Assembly (NCBI GenBank): GCA_032209605.1
Contig: JASFXZ010000039.1
Coordinates: 4,464,001-4,528,000 of the forward strand
Origin: Mactromeris polynyma
Lineage: Eukaryota > Mollusca > Bivalvia > Venerida > Mactridae
DNA length: 64,000 nucleotides
Reading direction: 5' to 3'
Positions 44,181-55,909 of this stretch are shown here, in pieces. Positions within the stretch are counted from its first letter, which is position 1; the number at the start of each line of letters is the position of its first letter. The notes beneath the pieces are model-generated. The model ran no database searches. It had not been told where the DNA came from and saw nothing but the letters and a program-made list of their open reading frames with translations. The translations under genes were made by a program, and so were the position numbers.

Positions 44181-44450
44181 ACAATTGATGCCATTAACGA
44201 ATCACCGGGGAAATTAGTCTTAATATCACGTAAGGTATAAAGTTTTGTTATATAACTTTTACTACAAGTAAACAGAAATGAGGTTTTCTGGACGTATTTC
44301 ATTGGGTCTTACTTATTCATGACGTCTGGTCAATATTTAGCGGGATTGAATATGTACTAAAGAAACCATGACGCTGTTTACATAATTCAGTGTTACTGGT
44401 AGAAAGAAAACATGTGATATAACGTCATGAGCAGTGTAACTTCACTTACT

Positions 44451-44560
44451 GTAATCCGAGCCTTCTCTGTCCCTAAACCAGCCCCTTTTACGAGTTTTGA
44501 TATTTCATGTTGCTTGTTAAAAAAAAAAAAGGCTATAGGGTCAGAGAAGTCTCGGATTAC
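44451..44560. repeat. Imperfect 28-bp inverted repeat (hairpin)
   Basis: GTAATCCGAG-c-CTTCTCTG-t-CCCTA at 44451 faces its complement at 44531-44560 across about 55 bp that include a run of 12 A. The right arm abuts the first unit of the 33-bp array. Confidence 0.8.
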
Positions 44561-45229
44561 ACTTACTGCTGACACAAGAAGCTTCATAACTGCACTTACT
44601 GCTGACACAATGAGCTTTATAACTGAACTTACTGCTGACACAATGAGCTTTATAACTGAACTTACTGCTGACACAAGGAGCTTTATAACTGCACTTACTG
44701 CTGACACAAGGAGCTTTATAACTGCACTTACTGCTGACACAATGAGCTTTATAACTGAACTTACTGCTGACACAAGGAGCTTTATAACTGCACTTACTGC
44801 TGACACAAGGAGCTTTATAACTGCACTTACTGCTGACACAAGGAGCTTTATAACTGCACTTACTGCTGACACAAGGAGCTTTATAACTGAACTTACTGCT
44901 GACACAATGAGCTTTATAACTGAACTTACTGCTGACACAAGGAGCTTTATAACTGAACTTACTGCTGACACAAGGAGCTTTATAACTGCACTTACTGCTG
45001 ACACAAGGAGCTTTATAACTGCACTTACTGCTGACACAAGGAGCTTTATAACTGCACTTACTGCTGACACAAGGAGCTTTGTAACTGCACTAACTGCTGG
45101 CACAAGGAGCTTTATAACTGCACTTACTGCTGACACAAGGAGCTTTGTAACTGCACTTACTGCTGACACAAGGAGCTTTATAACTGCACTTACTGCTGAC
45201 ACAAGGAGCTTTGTAACTGCACTAACTGT
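44561..45229. repeat. 33-bp minisatellite, about 20 copies, open in both strands
   Basis: The unit is ACTTACTGCTGACACAAGG plus AGCTTTATAACTGC. As 33 is divisible by 3, one frame stays open on each strand (287 codons plus, 300 codons minus) with 11-residue repeats. No splice or promoter evidence supports translation. Confidence 0.95.
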
Positions 45230-46400
45230 ATTTTTAGACATAATACTGATATTACTACTGTTTCTGCCTCTGTTAATTTCACACCGATGAACCAAATGCG
45301 AACTTCACAGTAACCCGTGTTTGTACTAATTGCTTGTCTGAATTACGCATGTTAACACAGGGATCTATAAGCAGATTAATATGACCTGTTCAATGTATTC
45401 AGTCAGATATCCAATTAAACTTTTGAACGACCCTTGGATTCCGGTTACATGCGATAAAAATCATTACGGTTACTATGGCACCCGTTACATCTATATCAAT
45501 ATTAGTGACTATTATTAATATCTATTAATGGAAACAACTGGTACAACGTATAACGTCTCCCTAAGTATCAGGTATATCCAACACCTTCCATTTATGAATC
45601 TTCATCAATCAGAAACACGGTCAATAGTCGAATATGATGCATATGAATACATAATTATACTTACAAATCATTTGAAATGAGAAACAAAACATTTTATATG
45701 AATTAATATACTATTGTGCAGTTGAGTTCTTTGGAAACACTGCTTTTTCAGGATAATGTTGATACTAATATAGGTTTATTTGATGTTATTGTTATATGTT
45801 AAATTCGATTTGTATCAATAATTTGGATTTACATTAACTATAGAACTTTTACTACTACAATGTATATAAATATGTTCTGATATTATTAATTTTGCCAATG
45901 TCCATATATCGTAAATGTTCAACTAGTGTAAATTAGTTAATAGTGTATGCTTACATACATATTAAACATATTTATATATGTAATAAGACTTTACAGCTGA
46001 TAGGAATGAAGCCGACACATCTTATCGAAGCCGTACCAACACATTACTGACATTCACATGACTCGAGCACGATAGAAGCTTCGAAGCAAAATTGCATAGA
46101 TCTATAATCTTCAAAGCATGGCTTTCGGTCTCATCCTTTTTACATTAACTACTGAACAAACTCGTTTCATGTAAAATTTTGTATTGTATTATTAAGATGT
46201 TCATATTATGTAAATAAAATATGTTTAAACTAACAATTAATTACGTAAAGCTCATTCTTAATAGAGACGTAGAGAAAGTTACATATACATGTGAAATGCA
46301 CTTTTAACTGTTCACTGAACTGTGATCCGTGGCTGCCCTTTTTAAGAGCAGAACCCTGAAGGTTAATGTTATTTGATGGTTTAATATTTAAAAAAAACTA

Positions 46401-46947
46401 GTGGTCGAGGGGCAAAACGCATAGTGGTCGAGGGGCAAAACGCATAGTGGTCGAGGGGCAAAGCGCATAATGGTCGAGGGGCAAACCACATAGTGGTCGA
46501 GGGGCAAAGCGCATAGTGGTCGAGGGGCAAAACGCATAGTGGTCGAGGGGCAAAACGCATAGTGGTCGAGGGGCAAAACGCATAGTGGTCGAGGGGCAAA
46601 ACTCATAGTGGTCGATGGGCAAAACGCATAGTGGTCGATGGGCAAAACGCATAGTGGTCGAGGGGCAAAACGCATAGCGGTCGAGGGGCAAAGGATATAT
46701 TAAACGAGGGGCAAATCGCAAAGTGGTCGAGTGGCAAAACGCATAGTGGTCGAGGGGCAAAACGCATAGTGATCGAGGGGCAAAACGCATAGTGGTCGAG
46801 GGGCAAAGCATATATTAAACGAGGGGCAAAGCGCAAAGTGGTCGAGCGGCAAAGCGCATAGTTGTCGAGGGGCAAAGTGCATAGTTGTCGAGGGGCAAAT
46901 TACATAGTGGTCGAGGGGCAAATCGCATAGTGGTCGAGAAGCAAAGC
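46401..46947. repeat. 23-bp satellite, about 24 copies
   Basis: Unit GTGGTCGAGGGGCAAAACGC plus ATA. Three units equal 69 bp, so all minus frames encode 23-residue repeats (such as RPLCVLPLDHYAFCPSTTMR). These are artefacts. A shorter TATATTAAACGAGGGGC variant appears twice. Confidence 0.96.
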
Positions 46948-46952
46948 AAAAT

Positions 46953-47020
46953 CTCCGGATTAGAGGACCGTCAGTTCGAACCCGCCTTGGGCGATGTTGA
47001 ACCGTGAGCTTCACAATACC
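46953..47020 (+). other. tRNA-like B-box segment, possible SINE remnant
   Basis: CAGTTCGAACCCG fits the RNA polymerase III B box (GTTCGANNCC) exactly and sits directly after the 23-bp satellite. No matching A box remains upstream, so this may be a truncated SINE head or chance. Confidence 0.3.
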
Positions 47021-47854
47021 TGAATGTGGCGCGTGTACACATTAGTAACCCAGGAATCAGGAAATAACAATTGTTAATATTAGTTGTAGACGCGTTCCAT
47101 AACGGGTTTGAATAAATAAATTTTATATCTAAAAATTGAACGCCTCAAATTCTAAACGCACTTTATATAAGAGGCCCGCAACACGACGTTCGCGCAATTG
47201 CGTAACTTGCGTAAACTATCTATTAATAGATGAAATACTATCGATCTGGCCAAATTTTCAATAGCTGGTCCTTTACATCTTAGAGTTACAAACGTTATAA
47301 GCGCTTTAAATTATTCATTTAAACAATTAAAGCGACCATTTAATGTCTTTTTTATAGTGATTTAAACGTATTTTATTTAGTTATGACCAACACACGTATT
47401 TGTTTTGTTTAAGAGAGATCAGTTTGACATTGGTCACATGAATTGGGTGAACTTCATTTCCTTGATAACAAAATGTATTATGTTTTGTTTCGTATTACTG
47501 GTTTTAAGACAGTATTACGCCTATACGACGTGATTGCATTATAAGTACTAAATTAGGTAATCATCGCTTTTGTCTCAGTTAGACCAAACCGAATGCAGTT
47601 TTTTTATCTAGGTACCGTATGCTAATGGAAATGTATCGAAAAGGCCTTCAAAAATTACCCAACCCCCTTTTGTTCACTATGTACGATAAGTATATAGTCA
47701 TTTCGTCTTTTCATTATTTAGATGTCATTTCCTTTAGGTTCAGCCGCCGATAATATCTTACATTTAGACCGCGTTAATTTACTCAATAAGTTAATATACA
47801 TGTAGTCTTGTTTAGTGAATAATAAGGCTGCGTCGAAAAAATACAGTTCAAATA

Positions 47855-48029
47855 CAGTAAAACCTCAATAACAAGACCTGTCTTGGGACCATTGCAAACT
47901 GGTCTTAATATTAAGGTGATCTTAATAGGTTGAATAAAGAGCAAAACAGTGAAAATGGACTTTAAAACTGTGTTCTTAATTTTGACGTGGTCTTATTATT
48001 TGAGATGGTCTTTAAGTGACGTTTTACTG
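47855..48029. mobile_element. Tigger/mariner-type MITE, copy 3
   Basis: Ends CAGTAAAACCTCAATAAC and GTGACGTTTTACTG, with CTTGGGACC and CTGGTCTTAATATTAAGG inside, as in the other three copies. It stands immediately before the 34-bp array. Confidence 0.87.
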
Positions 48030-48044
48030 ATAAACCATGTAATG

Positions 48045-48533
48045 ATATGTCTCTACATTGATTGTGTTGCAAGATTGTATATGTCTCTACATTGATTGTG
48101 TTGCTAGATTGTATATATCTCTACATTGATTGTGTTGCTAGATTGTATATATCTCTACATTGATTGTGTTGCTAGATTGTATATGTCTCTACATTGATTG
48201 TGTTGCTAGATTATATATATCTCTACATTGATTGTGTTGCTAGATTGTATATATCTCTACATTGATTGTGTTGCTAGATTGTATATGTCTCTACATTGAT
48301 TGTGTTGCTAGATTGTATATGTCTCTACATTGATTGTGTTGCTAGATTGTATATATCTCTACATTGATTGTGTTGCTAGATTGTATATATCTCTACATTG
48401 ATTGTGTTGCTAGATTGTATATGTCTCTACATTGATTGTGTTGCTAGATTGTATATGTCTCTACATTGATTGTGTTGCTAGATTATATATATCTCTACAT
48501 TGATTGTGTTGCTAGATTGTATATATCTAGTTA
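48045..48533. repeat. 34-bp minisatellite, about 14 copies
   Basis: Unit TCTCTACATTGATTGTGTTG plus CTAGATTGTATATG, nearly identical copies. Non-coding. Confidence 0.96.
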
Positions 48534-49375
48534 ACATATCTGCTGATTACCTTAGTGTTCCGAAATAAATGATCTTGAACATTTGAGTTTAAAGCGGATC
48601 TTAACTGAGATATTTTGTGAAATATGGGGCCAGAAACCCAGACTATCACACTCTGTGAAAGTCCAGGATACTTGAACGGAACGCTTTACTCATCGTTATA
48701 TTATATCGGGAAAGAGTTCTAAGGAATAATGAGTGTCATACTTAATCAAATATATTGAAACACGTTTCACGCAAACAGTTGTTTAAATCAAGCAAGAGTA
48801 TTTCTGGTTAAGTATACATGCAGTGAACAGCATTAATTTTTGCTGACTTACACTTTTTTATGCAATTATTTACTGAATTAATAACCTTTATTGATTGAAA
48901 TTAATGAATGGTTTAAAATTGACTGATGTGCGCATGTTGCGATAAAATACAGTTTCTAAAAGAGCATATATTGAATTACACAGTCGTTACATAATTCGCA
49001 ACATCAGAGTTCCTTTTTTTTCATTCAAATGTAACACACCTTGTGCAATATCTGTATCAAAGGCTTGTGGAAATTTAAAATCCAAGAAGATATATATCGT
49101 TCTCTTTTTAAAAACAACAGTAGAATATGCGCATTGGTGATATCATTATCTCTGGAAGATGCAATATTTACATTCGACAAAAAAAACTAAAAATATCTAT
49201 TTAATTTCTATTACAGGTATTGAAATGAATTTAATGTTATTACAAAGTCATAAACTGTCAGGATGCAAAACACATTATCGATCTAGATGCTGAAATAAAA
49301 CCATTATTAACAAGGTTGTAACTAGTAAATGAATTATTCAGAATATAGCGCAATATAACGAGATGCGTTACTTAC

Positions 49376-49378
49376 CAT
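49376..49378 (-). CDS. Candidate first coding exon: only the start Met
   Basis: The mucin exon has no usable ATG before its hydrophobic leader, and an acceptor (TTTATTTCAG) lies just before it, so the start codon must be spliced in. Here the minus strand reads AAAC-ATG followed directly by GTAAGT, an excellent donor. Joining it to ACC at 40691 gives M-T-S-T-V-G-S-N and a classical signal peptide in phase 0. The intron would be about 8.7 kb. A second ATG followed by GTAAGC at 41890-41892 would do the same with a 1.2-kb intron. Sequence alone cannot choose between them. Confidence 0.4.
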
Positions 49379-49399
49379 GTTTAGTCTTTTAAATTACCA

Positions 49400-50860
49400 C
49401 GCAAACTTTCACAAGATAATCCGTGAGAACCTACGCCTTTTTCTCAGCAATGTAACAATTCCAATCACAATTATATGTATTCCCTCTCAAGTTAAAACAA
49501 TAATCCATGTATAAATAAAATAAAACATTTTCACTGTTATAATAAATAGCGTTTAGTTGTGTTCAATTTTCACTATACACTAATTTGTTATAATATAAAA
49601 CAAATCCTCGAATATTTACGCCTTGCTTGGAATTATTTACACAATCTTGTCGTTTCTTTGTATGTCCAAATACAGATGTATTTACCCATCAGAAGAAACC
49701 TGCTAATATCTGATTGGACCATTTGATCTAGGTAGCATCACAATACATAATTGATTATCTTTTCCCAAAAGTAATTGTAATGGCCATCGCAATGTTGCGC
49801 ATTATTTGTGTTGATATGGTAGTCATGGTTTTCAATTATGTAGCTACCTGCTTCTTCCATAGGGGGCGTTCAATAACATACATGTACTTTATTAACAATA
49901 TGACACGTGTATAACAATAAGAGGGACATATGGTGCCGCTTCACATACACGATCATTTATTGTGAAAAATATAGGCCTATACACTGTCGCATTAATTTAA
50001 AAATCAGTTTAAAGCAATTTTAAACATGAACGATATGAAACAGATTGCAAGTTGTGTTTCAACAACTGACTTTCTTCTGGTATATATACTCCACGCCATT
50101 AAACACGCTACTCAAAGTGTCCGTGTCATCACGGTTATATTTTAATTTCTAAATTGTTTTTTCCTAAACTAAATAAGTTATAAAATATGAATACAAGGGA
50201 CGTAGTTTAATTTCTTTATGAATAATTATTTACTCATTTGTAACAATAAAACGCGTTTAACACTTGGAACAAAATGAAGACTAAAGTGATATAGTTGCCG
50301 TATAATATCAGGTATGGAAAATACAGATATTGACCGATGTGCGTGTCATGTATCTTATAAAGTTGCTAATTATTTATATATTACATTTTATTTGATGAAT
50401 TCCGAATTAGATCTACAAAAAGGACAACATAGGTTTCATTATTATGTTTACCTAAGTATCGATTATAGGGGTGTTGTATACCATTTAAACAAAATTAGCA
50501 TAAAAAATACCTTCTCCCTGAATATTTGTTTATCATGCATTCTACAGTTGTATCTCTTGTGCATGATGCATTCATTTTCTTATTGTTACTGTCTCTTTAC
50601 CATTGTATTAGTAGTTTGTATATTATGTACTCGTGTTGTCATGTTTTACATGAACTGAGAAAACGAAAATAAACTGTTGAAACTATTTCTTTCATTATCA
50701 TGTTTACCTAAATATCAATTATAGGGGTGTTGTATACAACCTATTCATCCGTTCATTATTGAAAATATGATTTAAATAACCTTAGCACATTATACAATCG
50801 ATGAACGCCTTATCGAATTGGGTTTATACCGTTGTTTGTTGATTATTATGTCAGGTATCA
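49400..50860. other. AT-rich sequence upstream of the mucin gene, no gene recognised
   Basis: No supported gene. A 114-residue plus ORF at 50314-50658 is composed largely of AT-rich codons with no motif. The end near 50650 (AACTGAGAAAACG, AATAAACTGTTG) looks like a LINE 3' tail. If the Met-only exon at 49376 is real, the mucin promoter should lie just above 49400, but no clear TATA box is visible on the minus strand there. Confidence 0.5.
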
Positions 50861-50869
50861 ACAGCCAAT

Positions 50870-51594
50870 TTGATATAGTTTTAGTTTTTTTAGTTTTATT
50901 TCCAAAGTACCAGAAGGTCATAGACCCATGTGGTACATATAAACATACTTTTATATAAACCTTTACATTATTTATACATTTACACATACAATTAACATAC
51001 ATTTACACATACAATTAACATACATACTTGCACATATACATACATTAGGACAAACATTAGAACACATATACCAGAAGATCATAGACCCATGTGGTACATA
51101 TTAACATACTTCTATATAAACATTTACATTACTTAAACATTTACAAATACAATAAGCAAAATTGTTTGCACTTATACATATATTATAGGAACAAACATAA
51201 GAACAAACATACCACATATGTAATCAAATTAAATATAAATATAATATGAGTTGTGTAATATAATATTAGTGATCTGTAATACAAGCAAATATATCTAATA
51301 TCTGTTATACAATATATTTGATCTTGTTGTAAATGCTTTTTCTATGTAAATACTAATTTTTTTTAGAATAAGTGTATTCTCAGAATTAACAAGTTCAATA
51401 AATGTATGCATACTAGGCCGTCTCCAAAAGTATGACGGTATCAATCGTTTTCTTAAATCACTATAAATGTTACATTGTATGACAAAGTGGTACTCATCTT
51501 CTAATAGGTTACAAACATTACATATACGTTCGTGTACAGACGTATTTACAGATTGATTCCATCTACCAGTTACAAAGACGATGAGATGATACAC
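50870..51594 (-). pseudogene. LINE 3' end: C-terminal fragment plus 3' UTR
   Basis: The reading frame 51594-51295 has CNVCNLLEDEYHFVIQCNIY, then LIPSYFWRRPSM and an end ITRSN-like, the C-terminal knuckle and tail of a non-LTR reverse transcriptase. The 3' UTR below contains a 161-bp period duplication and an AATAAA on the minus strand near 50896. Upstream domains are missing (5' truncation). Related to the fragment at 54128-55205. Confidence 0.75.
50909..51130. repeat. 161-bp period tandem duplication
   Basis: ACCAGAAGGTCATAGACCC at 50909 recurs at 51070 with about 60-80 bp of clear similarity, inside the 3' UTR of the minus-strand LINE. Confidence 0.75.
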
Positions 51595-51659
51595 GTAAAC
51601 GTGATAAACTAATACAACATTTTCTAATATTCAATATATATAGAACAGAACAGAACATT

Positions 51660-52650
51660 TATTACGACGACATATATATATATATAAATGTACGTAGACA
51701 CTTTGATGTATTAGTTTTATGTGTATACATAATCTCTTATAACTCATAGTATGAGTGACAGTGTACGTGTATTAGGTATGCATTCGTTTTATTTTTATTT
51801 TATTGCATATGTAACTATGTGGTATGTACACTGATACGAGTGACATTGTGATTCATATAATATATATTAGTGGACAACATAGAACTCGGCGGCCAATTAA
51901 TAAATTATATGCGTGCATATATTGAAAGGCGCTTTTCATATTTCGCCGGTGATAACTTTTGTAAGTATATTCATAAGTGATAGTTATATATTGTACGGGC
52001 CATACGTAGTCCAGCCACGGACGTCACATCTCTATACTGTCGCTGTTACGAAGACGCGTGTAAAAGTCGAAGTACAGAGACACATATGGATGTTTATTTA
52101 TGAGTTTTGCGACAATATTTTTGTTTTGCTTTCGTGATATTTCAGACTGTTTATCTGTTTAGATGATGATTGATTCTTTTTGTTAAGATTTGTGCGTGAT
52201 TTGTCTTCAAATTTGTCCTGATAGATTTTTAGATAAATTTTAGATTAAATTATAAATCATTTTACACAACACTGATTTACTGCACTAATGGAGAAACAAG
52301 CAGGTGTAATGCATTTTTTCTGATGCTTGATAACCAGCCCATAGTTACAGTGTATCGATTCTGTCTGTCGGACACATCATAATAATATCTACTTACATGG
52401 TTAACCAGAGCATCATGGTAAATAGACGCTATTACAGTAAGTCAATTAGTTTTATAGCCAGATTTACACTTATCTTGTCCGTACTGGAAATCATGTTTAC
52501 AGACGGCAAAAATTAGGACATTTCGATTGTGTCACGAAAAACAACAGCTACAGAGCTATCAGCGCAGTGACTTACCAAAGGCAATGAAATGTTCGTAGTT
52601 TGAACATAATGAATTAGACGAAAATTGATTTGCATTGGTTAAATTTCCAA
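51660..52650. other. No feature recognised
   Basis: AT-rich sequence with no coding or repeat signal that I can support, apart from a short AT microsatellite near 51670 and an (AGAAC)n-like tail at 51642-51656 that resembles the LINE tail at 55184. Confidence 0.5.
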
Positions 52651-52654
52651 CAAT

Positions 52655-52958
52655 ACATAGTTCCCACATCTACAATATTTACCTCCCCTGTTCTTAACAG
52701 TCGGCCATTTTGATAGGCAAAACTGATAAGCCCTTACAGGAGTAATTTCCAAAAATGTGATAATTGAGAAAATACCAAGAGAATTTGCATGTGACAACCA
52801 CTTGTTCTTCAACTTAATGAGCCAAATGCTCAGATGGGCATAATGAATAAGTTATTTTTTATACATATGATTAGTTTATCATCGTTTACAATATAGTCCC
52901 CATAAACTTCATAGAAATTTGCCTATCAAACATTCAATATTGTAGATGTGAGAACTAT
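52655..52958. mobile_element. Palindromic TTTACCTCCCTTG MITE, copy 3
   Basis: Begins ACATAGTTCCCACATCTACA and ends TGTAGATGTGAGAACTAT, with TCGGCCATTTTGATAGGCAA and GAGAAAATACCAAGAGAATT inside. The right inner arm is partly deleted (the CAAGGGAGGTAAAT block is missing). Confidence 0.85.
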
Positions 52959-52959
52959 A

Positions 52960-54120
52960 AAGGTGGCAGCACGATTGTATGAGAAGAAAATGGGAACGAC
53001 AAGCTATAAGACTTTCAACTTGAAATCAAATGATAAAGTGAATTTTTTACCATCACCTTCTTGGATATCCCATGAAGTAAAAGTTGTTATATACCAAGAG
53101 TTTTTATTTATAACTTTTACAAACTTGATGGTTCTGCCATATTTTTTACCGTATATGTAGCCTATATTGATATTTGATCGATGCTAGTATAAGTGTATTA
53201 CTAGATCACATGTAACTCGCTATCATTAATTGTCGCCAGTCTCTTCGTGTACAATCGGAGTTCTCATCGAGTATATTATATAATATATAACGACAATCGG
53301 ATCGGATATTTTTTAAATAGACCTCGGAAGTAACGTAGGGGAAAAGTAGTTCCAAAACGGCCGCAGCAAGTGAAAGTATATAGTCTCTTTGGAAAGTTTG
53401 ACAGAGATCTTTCAATGTGAGGAATACGGGGAACACAATTTTAACATTTAGATAATATTGAATTATGTCATATGTCTCATAATTAACAGTGTATGAAAAA
53501 CCGCATCTCGTACCGAGATGTTAGGTATATTCATACACATCGAGGTCTCTTTCCGAACTGTTACGGAAATTGCCGAGATGTTGCGATATAATGGAAGTCG
53601 CGCGCGTACGTCACCGGCGATAATGTACGGATTAGTTCGAATATTTACGAATGTCAGATAGGTACGGACATACAAACATAGATACATAGAATGTTAAAAA
53701 TACACAAACAATTGTTCGTCAATCACATAAGCTCACACCAACATATTTATTTTTATTTTAGACAAACACATATACAGACCCCCCCCCCCCCAAAAACAAC
53801 CTTATTTGTCAGGCCTACCAATAATGCCATTATTGATTCGAAGAAATTTCATCCCGAATAAAGTGCAAATATCTAAAATGATCAAAGGGAAACTAACAAT
53901 TAGTATGTATACGTTAACTGTTCTTTATAAGAAAGAAAATCAATCCCCCGATCTTTTAAATATTTATTTGGTGCGTTTATGACGTTTTCACATGCGATTC
54001 ATACGTAAGCAATTGTACTGATAAGGATGGACATGCGTGCTCGGATAGAGGATCATCACGTGACCACACAAAATATAATCGTTCATCGACCTGGCATCTT
54101 GTCCTTAATTTGAAAAAAGT
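52960..54120. other. No gene recognised
   Basis: Several short ORFs without motifs. A run of 14 C at 53780-53793 and small perfect hairpins (CATCTCG-TAC-CGAGATG near 53505) are the only structures noticed. Confidence 0.5.
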
Positions 54121-54127
54121 ATTATAG

Positions 54128-55205
54128 GGTCAAATTTTAGGGTATGCTTCTGAAGTATGGGGGAATACAAAATCAAAAGAAATAGAAAGAATCCATCTCA
54201 ATTTTATAAACGAATCTTAAAACTGAAAAAGAATGATTGTTCTGTGGGTGTATATGGGGAACTGGGACGTTTCCCACTATATATTACTTTGTACGTAAGA
54301 ATCATTAAATACTGGTGTAAATTAGTGAAGTCTGATCATATCATACTGAAGAAAATATATGAACAGAGTGTAGTTGACTGCCTTAATGAAAAGAAATTTT
54401 GGATGTGCAACGTTAGAAAGTTGTTAAACGATTATGGATTTACTAGTGTATTTGAAAATTATGATTCTATAGAATTGAACATATTTAATAGTATTTTTAA
54501 GCAGAGAGTACTAGATGTATATTTTCAAGGCTGCTCAACTAATATTCAACATAGTTCTATTTTAAGTAACTACTCTTGTGCCAAACACTTATTTTGTTAT
54601 GAGGAGTACTTAAAGGCTTTACCAAATACTCTTAGATTTTATTTTACCAGATTAAGACTGTCTGTGCATCCACTCAGTATACAAACAGAACGCTATAACA
54701 GAAATCTGATCCAACGCAATGAAAGATATTGTTTATGCTGTAATTTGAAGGATTTAGAAGGTGAATTTCACTTTACATGCATACGTCCTTGATTCGAACT
54801 TTTACGTAGGAAATATATGAATACTTATTATTTCAAAAGATCTTCTATGTTTAATATTTTAGAATTACTTCAATCAAATGAGAAAAAAACTTTATATAAC
54901 TTGGCCTTATTCACTAAACACGCACTTAACCAGAGAACTCAATGTTAGAACTAATTGAGTTTATTCGCATTTCTTTTGTTTTGTTATTATCTGTTTATAC
55001 AATCACTTGTAATATTCATCTTTAAGTATGAAATATGTAATTTAAGAACAACAATATAACTATGTAATTGATGTTATTTATTAATATATGTATTTGTTTT
55101 TTCACATCACGTGATGATGTATTTGTTACATATTTGCTAATGACGATGAGCTGTAATTGGTTTAGTCGATAATAAAAAAACTTATGTTCTGTTCTGTTCT
55201 TATGA
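54128..55205 (+). pseudogene. 5'-truncated LINE with frameshift and internal stop
   Basis: One frame begins LGYASEVWGNTKSKEIERIH (54137 on), the post-RT motif common in invertebrate LINEs. It then shifts frame near 54205 into FYKRILKLKK...VYGELGRFPLYI, and ends with LRFYFTRLRLS, CLCCNLKDLEGEFHFTC. A TGA at 54790 interrupts the tail, after which the same frame continues (RRKYMNTYYFKRSSMFNILE) to a stop near 54947. The 3' end carries GTTCTGTTCTGTTCT. Clearly inactive. Confidence 0.82.
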
Positions 55206-55397
55206 AGGTTCTGTTCTGTTCTAAACGTCCAAATCGACTGAAAAACGTCACTCGGCTGTCTTTATGTTACGGTGTTTACAATAAACTTACTTTGATTTAA
55301 CAACAAATATTATGTATACGTAGTTCCAAACCTATAAAAAATCAAAACAAATGTCACGTAAATATCTATAAAGAGGTGCGCTGTAGTGCCACATATA

Positions 55398-55466
55398 GGC
55401 CGTGCCGCATATAGTTCGCTCACGAACTAAATATATTCGTGGCGAGACGAACAATATGCGGCGAAA
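55398..55466. repeat. GC-rich palindrome with GCCGCATAT arms
   Basis: GCCGCATATAGTTCG and CGAACAATATGCGGC (one mismatch) enclose CTCACGAA...TTCGTGGCGAG, which can also pair. Related CCGCAT/ATGCGG blocks recur at 55480-55500 and 56232-56290. Possibly a degraded MITE. Confidence 0.55.
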
Positions 55467-55796
55467 AGGCATGGTCATGCCGCATATAGCTAGTTTATGT
55501 CTTGTCCTATTGAAAGTCATCATCATTATCATCTGTTCTAATTTAAAGAATATATGTTTCCTCAAACTGCCATATACACATTAAAAAAGAATATAACATT
55601 GTGTCACCTGACATATATTCCCCACATCAGACAGTGAACACATCTTCTTGACCAGTTTGGGTTATGTTTAATAAAATAACAGAAAAAATATGCTAAAATG
55701 AAATAAATAGTTTGGTTTAGTGTTGCTTGATTAAAATTCTACTAACAGCTTCGAGCAAATAAAGCGAGTAATCATTAACATAGTATTTGATCACAT

Positions 55797-55895
55797 CGCC
55801 ACAGTCGTAGACGGTCGGACCCGGGATCAAACCAGCGAGCTACGTACTGGAATTTTAGTGCGTTGTGCTAGACGGGGATTCGTGATAAATCATTA
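55797..55895 (-). mobile_element. tRNA-derived SINE head
   Basis: On the minus strand the order GTCTAGCACAACGCACTAA (A-box-like) then GCTGGTTTGATCCCGGGTCC (B box GGTTTGATCCC) is found with tRNA-like spacing of about 37 nt. This is the usual 5' head of invertebrate SINEs. The body beyond it was not defined, and a short ATT repeat lies on its other side (55890-55907). Confidence 0.6.
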
Positions 55896-55909
55896 TTATT
55901 ATTATTATC

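Noticed and set aside
44393..45295. 300-residue (minus) and 287-residue (plus) ORFs with 11-residue repeats
   Set aside because: Both cover the 33-bp array. Openness on both strands at once argues for a repeat artefact. No promoter, splice site or domain.
46381..47014. Several 70-137-residue ORFs of RPLCVLPLDHYAF type
   Set aside because: All lie in the 23-bp satellite and are open in all three minus frames, so they are artefacts.
50314..50658. 114-residue plus ORF considered as a gene
   Set aside because: Composition reflects AT-rich DNA. No motif, splice context or conserved pattern, and it runs into a LINE-like tail.
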